DNA of 64,000 nucleotides from contig CANMLS010000014.1 of assembly GCA_947498785.1 (NCBI GenBank), positions 1 to 64,000 on the forward strand, read 5' to 3'. Origin of the DNA: an uncultured Aquimarina sp. Lineage in GTDB: Bacteria > Bacteroidota > Bacteroidia > Flavobacteriales > Flavobacteriaceae. Position 1 is the first letter of the stretch. Every line of letters begins with the position of its first letter. The notes beneath the pieces were generated by a model. That model had not been told where the DNA came from and did no database searches. It saw only the letters and a program-made list of their open reading frames with translations. Below, piece by piece: positions 37,214 to 47,416 of the stretch. A program made the position numbers and the translations under genes.

Positions 37214-38710
37214 ATGAAAACCGTATTCTCTTTATTATCAATTGTATTTGTTTTTTCAATTTCTGCAAAAGCTCAACACATAAAAACTCCTATTGATACA
37301 ACAATAGTTACTTCACACAACACAACTATAAAAGGAAAAACAATTCCTTATACCGCAACTGTTGGTTTTCAGCCTGTATGGGATGAAACTGGAATCCCCA
37401 TTGCATCTTTATGCTATACCTATTATAAAAAATCGGATGTCAAAAATGATGAAAATCGACCATTATTAATATCATTTAATGGAGGCCCTGGTTCTGCTTC
37501 AGTTTGGATGCATATCGCATATACTGGCCCTCGTATTCTTAAAATAGATGATGAAGGGTTCCCGATACAACCATATGGAATTAAAGCTAATCCCAATTCT
37601 GTACTAGATGTTGCTGATATCGTATTTGTAAATCCGGTAAATACAGGATACTCTAGAATGATCCCCGATAAGGATGGAAAAATGCCCGATAAAAAATTGT
37701 TTTTCGGAGTAAATGAAGATGTAAAATACTTGGCAGATTGGATCAATACATTTGTGACTCGAAATAATCGTTGGAGATCTCCAAAATATCTTATAGGAGA
37801 AAGTTATGGTACCACTAGAGTTTCTGGTTTAGCTCTAGAACTTCAAAATCGTCAATGGATGTATCTTAACGGGGTAATACTGGTCTCTCCTACCCAAATT
37901 GGTTTCAAATTTGCTGGCCCTGTAGAGGTGGCGAATCGCCTTCCTTATTTTACCGCAGCCGCATGGTATCATAAGATGTTACCTCCAGAACTTCAAAGCA
38001 AAGATTTATTAGAGGTTTTGCCAGAAGTCGAACAATATACAATCAATGAATTACTTCCATTAATAGTAAAGAGTGGATATCTTGATGCTTCCAAAAAAGA
38101 AGAAGTAATCGCTAAGATGTCTTACTATTCTGGTCTTTCCAAAAAAACAATTCGTCAACATAATCTAGAAGTACCAAAATCTTATTTTTGGAAAGATCTT
38201 TTGCGTGACAAGGAAGGATATACTATTGGTAGATTAGACTCTCGATACAAAGGTATGGATATCAAAGAAGCTGGAGAAAATCCAGACTATAATAGTGAAT
38301 TAACTTCGTGGCTCCATGCATTTACTCCTGCTATAAACTATTATTACAGCCAGGAGCTAAAATTTAAAACAGATCTAAAATACAATATGTTTGGTCCTGT
38401 TAGACCCTGGAATAGAAGTAAAGACAATCGTACTGGAGAAAATTTAAGAACAGCAATGGCTATGAATGCCAATTTATATACAATGATACAATCTGGATAT
38501 TATGATGGTGCAACCACTTACTTTAATGCGAAATATGTAATGTGGCAATTAAACGCCAACGGAAAACTTACTGATCGTCTTAGTTTTAAAGGATATCGAA
38601 GTGGACATATGATGTATCTACGCAATGAGGATCTAATTCAAGCAAATGATGACATTAGAGCATTTATAACCAAGTCATCATCTAATATTAATAAAGGATC
38701 AAAATACTAA
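37214..38710 (+). CDS. Serine carboxypeptidase (peptidase S10), secreted
   Basis: 498 residues with signal peptide (SISAKAQ). S10 motifs: SFNGGPGSASVWMH (oxyanion hole), GESYGTTR with nucleophile S197, a late YDGATTYFNAK for the catalytic Asp and GYRSGHMMY for the His. It removes C-terminal residues from peptides. The operon position between the amidohydrolase and pirin genes suggests peptide catabolism. Confidence 0.92.
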   Translation: MKTVFSLLSIVFVFSISAKAQHIKTPIDTTIVTSHNTTIKGKTIPYTATVGFQPVWDETGIPIASLCYTYYKKSDVKNDENRPLLISFNGGPGSASVWMHIAYTGPRILKIDDEGFPIQPYGIKANPNSVLDVADIVFVNPVNTGYSRMIPDKDGKMPDKKLFFGVNEDVKYLADWINTFVTRNNRWRSPKYLIGESYGTTRVSGLALELQNRQWMYLNGVILVSPTQIGFKFAGPVEVANRLPYFTAAAWYHKMLPPELQSKDLLEVLPEVEQYTINELLPLIVKSGYLDASKKEEVIAKMSYYSGLSKKTIRQHNLEVPKSYFWKDLLRDKEGYTIGRLDSRYKGMDIKEAGENPDYNSELTSWLHAFTPAINYYYSQELKFKTDLKYNMFGPVRPWNRSKDNRTGENLRTAMAMNANLYTMIQSGYYDGATTYFNAKYVMWQLNANGKLTDRLSFKGYRSGHMMYLRNEDLIQANDDIRAFITKSSSNINKGSKY

Positions 38711-38713
38711 CTT

Positions 38714-39724
38714 ATGACGGCTATAAAAAAAATCAAACCATTAGGCTTTCCCTGGGAAACCAGTGATCCTTTTTTATTTTGTGCGTATCATGAAGATCAA
38801 TACCCCAAGGGAAATGGGCAACTAGGACCAGATGCTTCACTTGAAGGACGAAATATTGGCCAGGATTTTACCCTAAAAGATGGATGGCGTATGTATCACG
38901 GCACCAAAATACCTGGTTTTCCAGCACATCCTCACAGAGGCTTTGAGACCATAACCATAGTACAAAAAGGATTAGTCGACCATTCTGATTCCTTGGGAGC
39001 GGCTGGACGCTTTGGAAATGGTGATGTACAATGGATGACAGCGGGTAAAGGCGTGCAACATTCTGAAATGTTTCCATTATTAAATACTAAAGAAGAAAAT
39101 CCTTTTCTATTATTTCAAATTTGGCTTAATCTTCCTAGAGACAAAAAAATGGTGAAGCCTCATTTTAAAATGTTATGGAATGAAGAAATTCCAAAAATCA
39201 ATGTGATTGATGATCATGAAAACAATACTGAAATTACCTTAATTGCGGGAAAACTTGATGGTGAAATCGCACCCCAACCAGCTCCAGATTCCTGGGCCGC
39301 AGATCCACAAAATGAAATAGCAATATGGACTATAAAAATGGAACCCAATGCTACCTATACTTTTCCTAAAGCATCCACAGGGCTTAGCAGGTCATTGTAT
39401 TTTTTTAAAGGAAAAGAAATCGTTGCAGAAGAATATACTATACCCGTTGATCATGAAATAGTATTAGAATCTGATCAGGAAATAACTATTAAAAACACTG
39501 ATCATGAAGGGCACTTATTGCTGTTGCAAGGGAAACCTATTAATGAACCTGTAGTAAAACATGGACCGTTCGTTATGAATAGTCAAATAGAAATTAGAGA
39601 GGCTATACAAGAATATCAACAAACTGAATTTGGAGGTTGGCCCTGGTCTGGTTACGATCATGTACATACCCCTTCAAAAGGAAGATTTGCATTGTATCCA
39701 GATGGCACCGAAATAAACAAATAA
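38714..39724 (+). CDS. Pirin family bicupin
   Basis: 336 residues. N-terminal cupin motif [20 protein letters not shown], then [11 protein letters not shown], supplies the His/Glu metal ligands. A C-terminal pirin domain follows. Typically iron-binding, with quercetinase-like or redox-sensing roles. It starts 4 bp after the S10 peptidase gene. Confidence 0.92.
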   Translation: MTAIKKIKPLGFPWETSDPFLFCAYHEDQYPKGNGQLGPDASLEGRNIGQDFTLKDGWRMYHGTKIPGFPAHPHRGFETITIVQKGLVDHSDSLGAAGRFGNGDVQWMTAGKGVQHSEMFPLLNTKEENPFLLFQIWLNLPRDKKMVKPHFKMLWNEEIPKINVIDDHENNTEITLIAGKLDGEIAPQPAPDSWAADPQNEIAIWTIKMEPNATYTFPKASTGLSRSLYFFKGKEIVAEEYTIPVDHEIVLESDQEITIKNTDHEGHLLLLQGKPINEPVVKHGPFVMNSQIEIREAIQEYQQTEFGGWPWSGYDHVHTPSKGRFALYPDGTEINK

Positions 39725-39894
39725 TGAGCTTAAACCGATGAAAAACACCATTATTTCACTATCATTAACTTAGCTGATACTACATAATTGTATTTGTTTT
39801 ATGAATAAGATTGTTCTTTTTTTGATAGTGTTCCTATTAAATGGTATCTTTATTAATAAGGGGAAGAAAAGTAATTGGTATTTAGATAACGACT

Positions 39895-41973
39895 ATGTTA
39901 AAAAGAATACAATATATTTTTCTTTTGTTACTTGTACTAGTAAGTTTATTTTCTTGTTCTAAATCTCAAATACTTACAGAAAATGAAAAAAATTGGTTAC
40001 AAGCCAATGATAGTATTTCTGTTGGGGTGTTTCCATATTATGCCCCTTATCAATTTATTAATGAGAATGAAACAATAGATGGTATTTTGATCGATTACTT
40101 AACATTGATTGAGGACAAAATAGATCATAAATTTCGAAAAAAGTTATATACCAATTGGGAACAATTATTAAATGATGCAAAAAGTAATAAAGTTGATATC
40201 ATATTAGAAATACAACAAACCAATAAACGTAGTTCCTACCTTGAATTCTATTCTAAACTTTTTGAATCCCCTTACTCGATTATAACCAGAAAAGATTCTT
40301 CTTATGGGTCAAATCTTAAAGATTTTTTTGATAAAACCATAACAGTTCCTAAAGACTATGGTATACACGAAATTCTTACAGAGAAAGAAAAGAATCTAAC
40401 TATTTCTACTGAAATTGACGACATAACTTGTCTAAAGCACCTAAATTCGGGTAAATATCATGCTTATATTGGTCCAAAAGCAGTTGCTAATTATTTAACT
40501 AATACAGAGAATCTGGATAATCTTAAAATAGTTTCTGAGACAAAATACAACTATTCTCCTAGTATTGCAGTACAGAAAGATAATGAGATACTTAACCAAA
40601 TTTTTTCAAAAATCACCAAAAGTATAACCGATAATGAAAAAGAAATCATTTTTGACAACTGGTTATATAATGCCATTATTCCATTCTATAAAAAACCAAG
40701 CTTTTGGATAGTACTTACAGGAATTATTCTTCTTTCTTTTATTATAATTCTTCTACTTAATCGATATCTTAAGTACTTGATTAGACAAAAAACCAAAGAA
40801 TTAAATATAGCAAAAGAACGTGCAGAAGAAAGTAATAAATTAAAAACAGCATTTATTCATAATATATCTCATGAAGTGCGTACTCCAATGAATGGTATTA
40901 TTGGTTTTTCAGAGTTAATTAATGATCCTAATATCACCCCAGACAAACAAAAAGAATATTCAAAAATCATTATAGATAGTAGTAATCAATTAATCAATAT
41001 TATAGATGACATTATTGAAATCTCAAAACTAGAAACCAATCAAGTCGAGGTTCGTTTTGAAGAAATGAATCTTAACCAAATATTGCAAATGCAATTTACT
41101 AATTTTCAAAGCAAAGCTATTCTTAAAAATATTGCTATTCATCTCAATACTTCTCTTACAGATGACCAAGGCATTATATTAATGGACAAATTAAAAATCA
41201 ATAGAATTTTATATAATCTTATTGATAATGCCATTAAATTTACAAACAAAGGTAGTATTGAAATCTTTTGTAAAATAATAGACAATCATATCCTTATCAA
41301 AATTATTGATACAGGAATTGGTATTAAACCACAAGATCAGGAATTAATCTTTAGAAACTTTTCGCAATCTGAAAAAGAAGTTACAAAAAGCTATGACGGA
41401 CTTGGTTTAGGGTTATCTATTGCTTTAAAAAACGCAAAATTGATTAATGGAAATATTTCATTTACTTCGATGCTTAACAAAGGGTCTACTTTTACTTTAA
41501 AGATCCCATATCACCCTATCCTAGATCCTAATAAAAATAATGTTTATGACATTTCTGAAACCAAATCAAACACTCTAATAAAGCAGGTTATTTTGATTGC
41601 AGAAGATGGTGATATCAACTTTTTATTTTTAAAAACTATTTTATTGAAAATGAAAGGATACAAATTTGTTATTCACCGTGCAGAAAATGGTAAAGAAGCT
41701 GTAGAAATCTGTGAAGACAACAAATTTATAGACTTAGTTTTAATGGATATAAGAATGCCTATTATGGATGGGTATACTGCAACAAGAAAGATAAAAAAAA
41801 TAAGACCTGGTCTTCCTATAGTAGCACAAACCGCATATTCGACAAAAGAAGATATTGAAAAAGCATTAGAAGCTGGATGTGATGATTTTGTTTCTAAACC
41901 TGTAGATCGAAAACTTCTGAAACCCATCATTAATAAATACTTTTCTGTATTTGCTAAATCAAAATTGACATAA
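39895..41973 (+). CDS. Hybrid sensor histidine kinase with periplasmic SBP_bac_3 domain
   Basis: 692 residues. Lipobox-like leader (LFSC), periplasmic solute-binding type 3 domain (about 35-260: SVGVFPYYAPYQFINENETIDGILIDYL), a transmembrane helix (270-289), H-box IHNISHEVRTPMNG with H326, N-box NLIDNAIKFT, G-boxes DTGIGI and GLGLGLSIA, and a receiver domain with D618 (LMDIRMPIMDG) and K668. It lacks an output domain, so it would relay phosphate to a partner not seen here. It likely senses an amino-acid-like ligand. Confidence 0.9.
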   Translation: MLKRIQYIFLLLLVLVSLFSCSKSQILTENEKNWLQANDSISVGVFPYYAPYQFINENETIDGILIDYLTLIEDKIDHKFRKKLYTNWEQLLNDAKSNKVDIILEIQQTNKRSSYLEFYSKLFESPYSIITRKDSSYGSNLKDFFDKTITVPKDYGIHEILTEKEKNLTISTEIDDITCLKHLNSGKYHAYIGPKAVANYLTNTENLDNLKIVSETKYNYSPSIAVQKDNEILNQIFSKITKSITDNEKEIIFDNWLYNAIIPFYKKPSFWIVLTGIILLSFIIILLLNRYLKYLIRQKTKELNIAKERAEESNKLKTAFIHNISHEVRTPMNGIIGFSELINDPNITPDKQKEYSKIIIDSSNQLINIIDDIIEISKLETNQVEVRFEEMNLNQILQMQFTNFQSKAILKNIAIHLNTSLTDDQGIILMDKLKINRILYNLIDNAIKFTNKGSIEIFCKIIDNHILIKIIDTGIGIKPQDQELIFRNFSQSEKEVTKSYDGLGLGLSIALKNAKLINGNISFTSMLNKGSTFTLKIPYHPILDPNKNNVYDISETKSNTLIKQVILIAEDGDINFLFLKTILLKMKGYKFVIHRAENGKEAVEICEDNKFIDLVLMDIRMPIMDGYTATRKIKKIRPGLPIVAQTAYSTKEDIEKALEAGCDDFVSKPVDRKLLKPIINKYFSVFAKSKLT

Positions 41974-42798
41974 ATGTCTCTCAAGCATCAGTATTTGGGT
42001 TTTACAAATAGTACTTCATTATTAAAAAGTGAGACATCATCTTATTTCACTATTTTTAATTTTGAAGAATTAACCAAAAACACAATTCATCCTGAAAACA
42101 TAGAAATTAACATTAGAGAAAATGAGGTTTTAGGTAAACGTGTAGAGCATTTTTTTGAATATTGTATTACTATATCCAAACGTTTCGATATTCTTGCAAA
42201 AAATATTCAGGTATTCGATGATAAAATTACAATTGGAGAGTTAGATTTTATTGTTAAAGATCTTCAACAAAATAAAGTATTACATATAGAACTCGTTTGT
42301 AAGTTTTATGTTTATGATACCACACTAGGAGATGGACTTGAAAGGTGGACAGGTCCAAATCGAAAAGATTCATTGCTTCAAAAAGTAAAAAAACTAACCT
42401 TAAAACAGTTTCCACTACTTTATAAAAAAGAAACCAAACCTATTTTAGAAAACCTACATCTTGACTCATCAAAAATTGATCAGCAGGTTTGTTTTATATC
42501 ATACTTGTTTATTCCTTTTATTTTAAAGAATGATACTTTTCCTTTTATAAACAATAAATGTATTGTTGGTTTTTGGATAAAATCAAATGCTTTTACTATT
42601 GAAGAATATGGAGGTTCTCAATTTTATTTACCTCAAAAAAAAGATTGGATTTCTAATCCAAAATATTGTACTACTTGGCTTTCTTTTGAAGAAATCTTAC
42701 CACAAATACAATCCTCACTTTCGCAAAAAAAATCTCCACTTCTTTGGATGAAAGAAAATGAAGATTCTTTTATACGATTCTTTGTCGTTTGGTGGTAA
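41974..42798 (+). CDS. DUF1853 protein (PD-(D/E)XK-like)
   Basis: 274 residues starting the base after the kinase stop. The core LGKRVEHFFEYCI, then GELDFIVKD and LHIELVCKFYVYD, reproduces the E...D...ExxxK order of the restriction-endonuclease fold. It is known as DUF1853 in proteobacteria and flavobacteria. No activity has been assigned with certainty. Co-transcribed with the kinase by position. Confidence 0.85.
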   Translation: MSLKHQYLGFTNSTSLLKSETSSYFTIFNFEELTKNTIHPENIEINIRENEVLGKRVEHFFEYCITISKRFDILAKNIQVFDDKITIGELDFIVKDLQQNKVLHIELVCKFYVYDTTLGDGLERWTGPNRKDSLLQKVKKLTLKQFPLLYKKETKPILENLHLDSSKIDQQVCFISYLFIPFILKNDTFPFINNKCIVGFWIKSNAFTIEEYGGSQFYLPQKKDWISNPKYCTTWLSFEEILPQIQSSLSQKKSPLLWMKENEDSFIRFFVVWW

Positions 42799-42805
42799 TT
42801 ATACA

Positions 42806-44269
42806 TTATAAACCACTGATATAGCTCCCGTAAAGATCTTTGAACCTAAATCCTTCTGACAATCTATATTTACTTAGTTTTTTATATTCTACTAATCCCC
42901 ACAATAAGAACTCTTTCATAAAATAACAATCTTCTTTACTCAATTCTGGTTGATACTTTATAATTAGATCATTAAGTGGTTCTATAGCATCTAGTTTTTC
43001 CTTATATATTGCATCAGATACATCGTCCAACAATTCAAATCCACTTTCTTCAAAAAACCAGTTTATTAATTCTTGGTAAGGGCTTTCATAATCTTGCTTT
43101 TCTAGTTTTTCTATATTTGGAAAATAATCAGGGAACAGTGTTTTTATTGCGTTTGCTATCAAAGAATGTGCTACAGATGCAGCTCCCTCCTGCTCTCCTT
43201 CGTATACTAGCTCTACTTTACCTGTGATCGCTGGAATAATACCAACAAAATCACTTAATCGTAGTAAAGTCGTACTATCTCCAGATTGCAAAGCTCGGTA
43301 TTCTGCTGTACTTAATAAATTTTCATAGGCAGTAATACTCATCCTTGCACTTATGCCACTTTTATGATCAATAAACTCACTTTCTCTCGCTTGAAAACTA
43401 ATCTGTTCTAATATGTCTTTTGCCATATCTGGCACATAAACCAATTTTGATTGTCTTGTATCCAGTTTAGCTTCTTGTTGTGTGATTGTTTTTGCTACTT
43501 CTATAGTTTCAGGATAATGCGTTAAGATTTGTGATCCAATCCTATCTTTCAATGGTGTTACAATACTTCCTCGATTGGTATAATCTTCTGGATTTGCTGT
43601 AAATACAAACTGCATATCGAGTGGTAACCTAAGTTTAAATCCTCTAATCTGAATATCACCTTCTTGTAAAATATTGAATAATGCTACCTGAATACGTGCT
43701 TGTAAATCTGGTAATTCATTAATTACAAAAATACTTCTATTGGCTCTAGGGATCATACCAAAATGAATCACTCTATCATCAGCATAGCTTAATTTTAGGT
43801 TTGCTGCTTTTATTGGATCTACATCACCAATAATATCTGCTACCGTAACATCTGGGGTAGCTAGTTTTTCAGAAAAACGTTCTGATCTATGTAACCAGCT
43901 AATTGGGGTATCATCCCCTTTTTCTTCGATTAAATTAGTTGCATACCTTGAGATAGGATGAAAAGGATCATCATTAATTTCTGATCCATCTACAATAGGA
44001 ATCCATTCATCCAACAAGTTAATCATTTGTCTCGCCAGTCTAGTTTTTGCCTGACCTCTTAAACCTAATAAATTAATATTATGTCTAGAAAGAATAGCTC
44101 TCTCTAATTCGGGGATGACTGTATTTTCATAACCATGAATTCCTGTAAAGGTTTTTTCTTTATTACCGATTTTTGTCCTCAGGTTATTTCTAAGTTCGTC
44201 TTTAATAGATATACTTTTATACCCTTCTTTTTTTAATTGTCCAAGCGTATTTATTTTTTCAATTTTCAT
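42806..44269 (-). CDS. MoxR/magnesium-chelatase-type AAA+ ATPase
   Basis: 487 residues with Walker A GLRGQAKT at 69-76, Walker B FVINELPDL at about 181-189, and the chelatase-type sensor segment FTANPEDYTNRGSIVTPLKDRIG. These ATPases act with VWA-domain partners as chaperone-like complexes. The partner gene lies 57 bp upstream on the same strand. Its exact client is unknown. Confidence 0.88.
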   Translation of the reverse strand: MKIEKINTLGQLKKEGYKSISIKDELRNNLRTKIGNKEKTFTGIHGYENTVIPELERAILSRHNINLLGLRGQAKTRLARQMINLLDEWIPIVDGSEINDDPFHPISRYATNLIEEKGDDTPISWLHRSERFSEKLATPDVTVADIIGDVDPIKAANLKLSYADDRVIHFGMIPRANRSIFVINELPDLQARIQVALFNILQEGDIQIRGFKLRLPLDMQFVFTANPEDYTNRGSIVTPLKDRIGSQILTHYPETIEVAKTITQQEAKLDTRQSKLVYVPDMAKDILEQISFQARESEFIDHKSGISARMSITAYENLLSTAEYRALQSGDSTTLLRLSDFVGIIPAITGKVELVYEGEQEGAASVAHSLIANAIKTLFPDYFPNIEKLEKQDYESPYQELINWFFEESGFELLDDVSDAIYKEKLDAIEPLNDLIIKYQPELSKEDCYFMKEFLLWGLVEYKKLSKYRLSEGFRFKDLYGSYISGL

Positions 44270-44326
44270 TTATTTCGAAATTTTTCTTTTTCTTTTTTTT
44301 AGTATTATTTTCTAATCTGTAAAGTG

Positions 44327-45457
44327 CTATCCTTTGATTCTTTTTTTTCTATTGGTTTCATAATCCTCAAAAATCATTTCTCCTAACCCTTTTAATCCAG
44401 TATAAAATGCTTTTCCTTGATTTGCATATGTGAACTCTCGTACAAATTGCATCAAATAAGGATCTTGAGCAATCATAAATGTAGTAATCGGGATATGTAA
44501 TTTCCTAGCTTGCTGAGCCATCATATAACATTTATTTACAATATGCTTATCTAGACCATTACTATTTTTATAATACTGTCCGTCTGGCATTATTAAACAA
44601 CTAGGTTTACCATCTGTTATCATAAAAATCTGCTTGTTGGTATTGCGTTTTCTTCGCAACATATCCATTGCTAATTGTAGACCTGCTACGGTATTAGTAT
44701 GATATGGCCCAACCTGTAAATATGGTAAGTCTTTAATAGCAATTGGCCAGGCATCATTACCAAAAACCAATATATCCAATGTATCTTTGGGGTATCGTGT
44801 AGTGATTAATTCGGCCAATGCCATAGCAACTTTTTTGGCTGGAGTGATTCGATCTTCTCCATATAAAATCATACTATGGCTAATGTCAATCATTAATACC
44901 GTACTCATTTGAGCTTTAAACTGTGTTTCTTCAACGACTAGATCTTCTTCTGTTAGATTTAAGTCTCCAATACCATGATTAATTTGAGCATTTTTTAAAC
45001 TTTCTGTCATGGATATTCGTTCCAGAGAATCTCCATATTGATAGTTTCTAAATTCCCCAGAGTGTTCATCTCCTCTACCGACATAATTTGTTCTATGATT
45101 ACCTGTTCCACTTCGTTTCAATTTTCCAAAAATCTGATCCAATGCTCTTTTTCGAATAGCCTGTTCTGCTTTGGGGGTAATCGACATTCCTCCTTTACCA
45201 TTTTTATCAATCTCTTCACGGATATACCCTTTCTTCTTTAAATCCTCTACAAAGTCATCTAATGTATATTTTTCATCTGTTAACTCATACTCTTTATCCA
45301 ATTCTTTCATCCAATCCAAAGCTTCATCAAGATCACCAGAAGTATGAGTGATAATTTCCTGAAAAATATCAAAAAGCTTATCGAACGGAGATTGTTCGGG
45401 AGCTTCATAGGCTTTAAAGGTAAAGCCCCTTTTTAAAAAATCTTTTTTCTTTTTCAT
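44327..45457 (-). CDS. VWA-domain partner of the AAA+ ATPase
   Basis: 376 residues. The C-terminal half is a von Willebrand A domain with the MIDAS motif DISHS at 191-195, the threonine region NTVAGLQLA and MITDGKPS. The N-terminal half is charged and helical. It pairs with the downstream MoxR-like ATPase, as in many MoxR/VWA modules. Confidence 0.88.
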   Translation of the reverse strand: MKKKKDFLKRGFTFKAYEAPEQSPFDKLFDIFQEIITHTSGDLDEALDWMKELDKEYELTDEKYTLDDFVEDLKKKGYIREEIDKNGKGGMSITPKAEQAIRKRALDQIFGKLKRSGTGNHRTNYVGRGDEHSGEFRNYQYGDSLERISMTESLKNAQINHGIGDLNLTEEDLVVEETQFKAQMSTVLMIDISHSMILYGEDRITPAKKVAMALAELITTRYPKDTLDILVFGNDAWPIAIKDLPYLQVGPYHTNTVAGLQLAMDMLRRKRNTNKQIFMITDGKPSCLIMPDGQYYKNSNGLDKHIVNKCYMMAQQARKLHIPITTFMIAQDPYLMQFVREFTYANQGKAFYTGLKGLGEMIFEDYETNRKKRIKG

Positions 45458-45675
45458 CTGTTAAAGTTACTATATTTTGTAAAAGATTACTGCGAATCGA
45501 CCTTTGAAGAAATCAGAATTAACATTTGTTTTGGATAATTGAAACCAAAAATAGTCTCTTACTTATTCCCAAAATTGCAATCATCAGCATTTATTATCTT
45601 TGAATAGAGCAGATATTCTTTAAGTTTATGTTACTCACATTTATTTTTGTTAACATATCTTATCTCTTTTCACAC

Positions 45676-46284
45676 ATAAAAAAATTAATTTTCACAACAT
45701 TACTATTTCTTTTAGTAGTCCCTATTATTGCATAGGATAATATCGAAAAAGTAAAATCTACTGTTTCTAAAACTGAAATCGAAGGTCATATTTTTTTTAT
45801 ATTTCTTTGATAAAAAGCATCTTAGAAATAAACAGTAATCAACAAGATTAGAAATTAATTTAGTGTAAACCTTGATCTTTAACTTGTGTAAACCATCTCC
45901 CATTACCAACATAGAACAACTGTCGAAAAAGATATCATTGATGCAGCTCTTAAATTTGGATTAAAAGCAATTGATGATCCAGCTCTGGAATAAGGATTAT
46001 TTGACCGATCAGATAATGTTAATTCTGCTGCAAAAGGTATTCCTGCTCTAACATTTAGTATGGGATTCACCGCTTTTGATGAAGAAATCACCAAATATTA
46101 TTATCAGGTTACTGATAACCCAGATACCTTGGATTATGAATATTTACTAAAGTTTTTTCAATCTTATGTTTTGGCATGTAGAAATATTACTAATAATTCA
46201 GAAACTCCTTTTTGGGTCAATGGAGATAAATACTATGAAGCTGGTAAAAAAATTATACAAAAAATAGCTTTTCACTATTATTAA
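45676..46284 (+). pseudogene. Relic: M28-family peptidase with internal deletion and nonsense codons
   Basis: The first piece (45676-45790) reads KKLIFTTLLFLLVVPIIA, TAG, DNIEKVKSTVSKTEIEGHIFF, which is the signal peptide and first helix of secreted M28 aminopeptidases with CAG changed to TAG and ATG to ATA. The second piece (about 45915-46284) reads VEKDIIDAALKFGLKAIDDP, then TAA at 45991-45993, GLFDRSDNVNSAAKGIPALTF, and FDEEITKYYYQVTDNPDTLDYEYL, the C-terminal part with the DRSDN metal-site region. The zinc core between is deleted. The two parts share one original gene. Confidence 0.8.
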
Positions 46285-46469
46285 AATTGAATTTTAATAA
46301 ATTAATTGTTAAAATTTTACATAAAACAAATTAATTAGTATTTTTTATTATCATTTTAACATAATAATAATAAAAAAAGGTTAACAATTTTTTAACTTTA
46401 TAAAACCCCTCATTGAGATGATCATTAATAAACTACAAAAATATATATGACAATAAATGTAAACTCAAT

Positions 46470-46501
46470 GTAATTACATAAACAACATAGTATGTAATTA
46501 C
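46470..46501. repeat. Perfect 11-bp inverted repeat before a secreted-protein gene
   Basis: GTAATTACATA (46470-46480) and its exact complement (46491-46501) are spaced by 10 bases and end 15 bp before the ATG at 46517. The 21-bp centre-to-centre distance is two helical turns, so a dimeric repressor site is plausible. Confidence 0.65.
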
Positions 46502-46516
46502 CTAAATCGTCAGAAT

Positions 46517-46879
46517 ATGAAAAATTACATACTACCCCTTTTAATACTTTATTCCTTTTTTCTGTATCCAAATACGAATACCCATAAGGGTTTACATATA
46601 TTCTCAATTGAATATCTACAAAATCCTAAAGACCGTAAACTTTCTACTGAAGAAGTAAAACAGAGAGGTCTTGATTTATTAGCTAGTCAAGTTATTGAAA
46701 ATATTGACAAAATTGATTTACGAAAAACTGCAAGATCTGCCATATTTGAAACTTCATATGGTTTTAGATGGAAAATGGTTAATCTACATACAGGTAAAAT
46801 ATATATCATTAAAGTGAATAAAGATTTCAGACTTATTTCGGCAAGAAACAGTGATAATTCTAAGATCATGACTCCTTAG
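46517..46879 (+). CDS. Secreted hypothetical protein
   Basis: 120 residues with a signal peptide (MKNYILPLLILYSFFLYP). The mature part reads LSTEEVKQRGLDLLASQVIENIDKID and ends in a strand pair, FRWKMVNLHTGKIYIIKVNKDFRLISA, a PepSY-like beta-hairpin. No family is assigned. An 11-bp inverted repeat sits right before the start. Confidence 0.65.
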   Translation: MKNYILPLLILYSFFLYPNTNTHKGLHIFSIEYLQNPKDRKLSTEEVKQRGLDLLASQVIENIDKIDLRKTARSAIFETSYGFRWKMVNLHTGKIYIIKVNKDFRLISARNSDNSKIMTP

Positions 46880-46947
46880 TAAAACATTGAAACTAATTAA
46901 AAAAGTTTAAAATTATCTTTTGAAGCTTCTTTATAAACTTTTTACTT

Positions 46948-46965
46948 CAGCTAGCTTGCTAGCTG
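46948..46965. repeat. Short palindrome CAGCTAGC-TT-GCTAGCTG
   Basis: Perfect 8-bp arms with a two-base centre between two convergent genes. It may terminate one of the transcripts; no clear T-tract on either side. Confidence 0.5.
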
Positions 46966-46975
46966 GAAAAGGTAT

Positions 46976-47257
46976 CTATTGATAACTAATACTATCATTA
47001 CCTACTTCTAGACTTACCATGTTGATTTTAAATCGAAGATAATTTTCAAAACCATTATAAGTGACAATAACAATTTCATTTGTATAAATCATATCATCGT
47101 TCAATGCTATATAAAATAAATCACTAATAAATATCCCATTAATAGATATAGTGATACCTGGCTGGTTAGAACGGATTGATTTCTCAAGTAAATTTGAACC
47201 ATACTTTTGACCGATAAAGTAATAATTAAACTGAACCACTATGGACTTTAAGTCCAT
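46976..47257 (-). CDS. Hypothetical small protein, start inside a palindrome
   Basis: 93 residues with beta-rich pattern (PGITISINGIFISDLFYIALNDD, IVIVTYNGFENYLRFKINMVSLEV). No signal peptide or known domain. The only upstream ATG lies inside a perfect 41-bp palindrome, so the gene may be truncated at its 5' end. Could be a relic. Confidence 0.4.
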   Translation of the reverse strand: MDLKSIVVQFNYYFIGQKYGSNLLEKSIRSNQPGITISINGIFISDLFYIALNDDMIYTNEIVIVTYNGFENYLRFKINMVSLEVGNDSISYQ

Positions 47258-47269
47258 AGTGGTTCAGTT
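47229..47269. repeat. Perfect 41-bp palindrome (20-bp arms)
   Basis: AACTGAACCACTATGGACTT (47229-47248), one central T, and the exact complement (47250-47269). It covers the start codon of the minus-strand small gene and lies about 150 bp before the SLC13 gene. Confidence 0.9.
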
Positions 47270-47416
47270 AATATCCGTTAGGTTTTATATAAATACGCAA
47301 TGCTATGAACAATATCTTTTTATGATATTACTTCTATTTTGGAGTTTGTGCAACTTTGTCTAACTTCACAAAAAGTTATTCATATGAAATGATTTCTTAA
47401 TACGTATTACTATATC

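Noticed and set aside
39725..39894. Short frames MKNTIISLSL and MNKIVLFLIVFLLN
   Set aside because: Too short, no downstream coding pattern; the second overlaps the kinase start in another frame.
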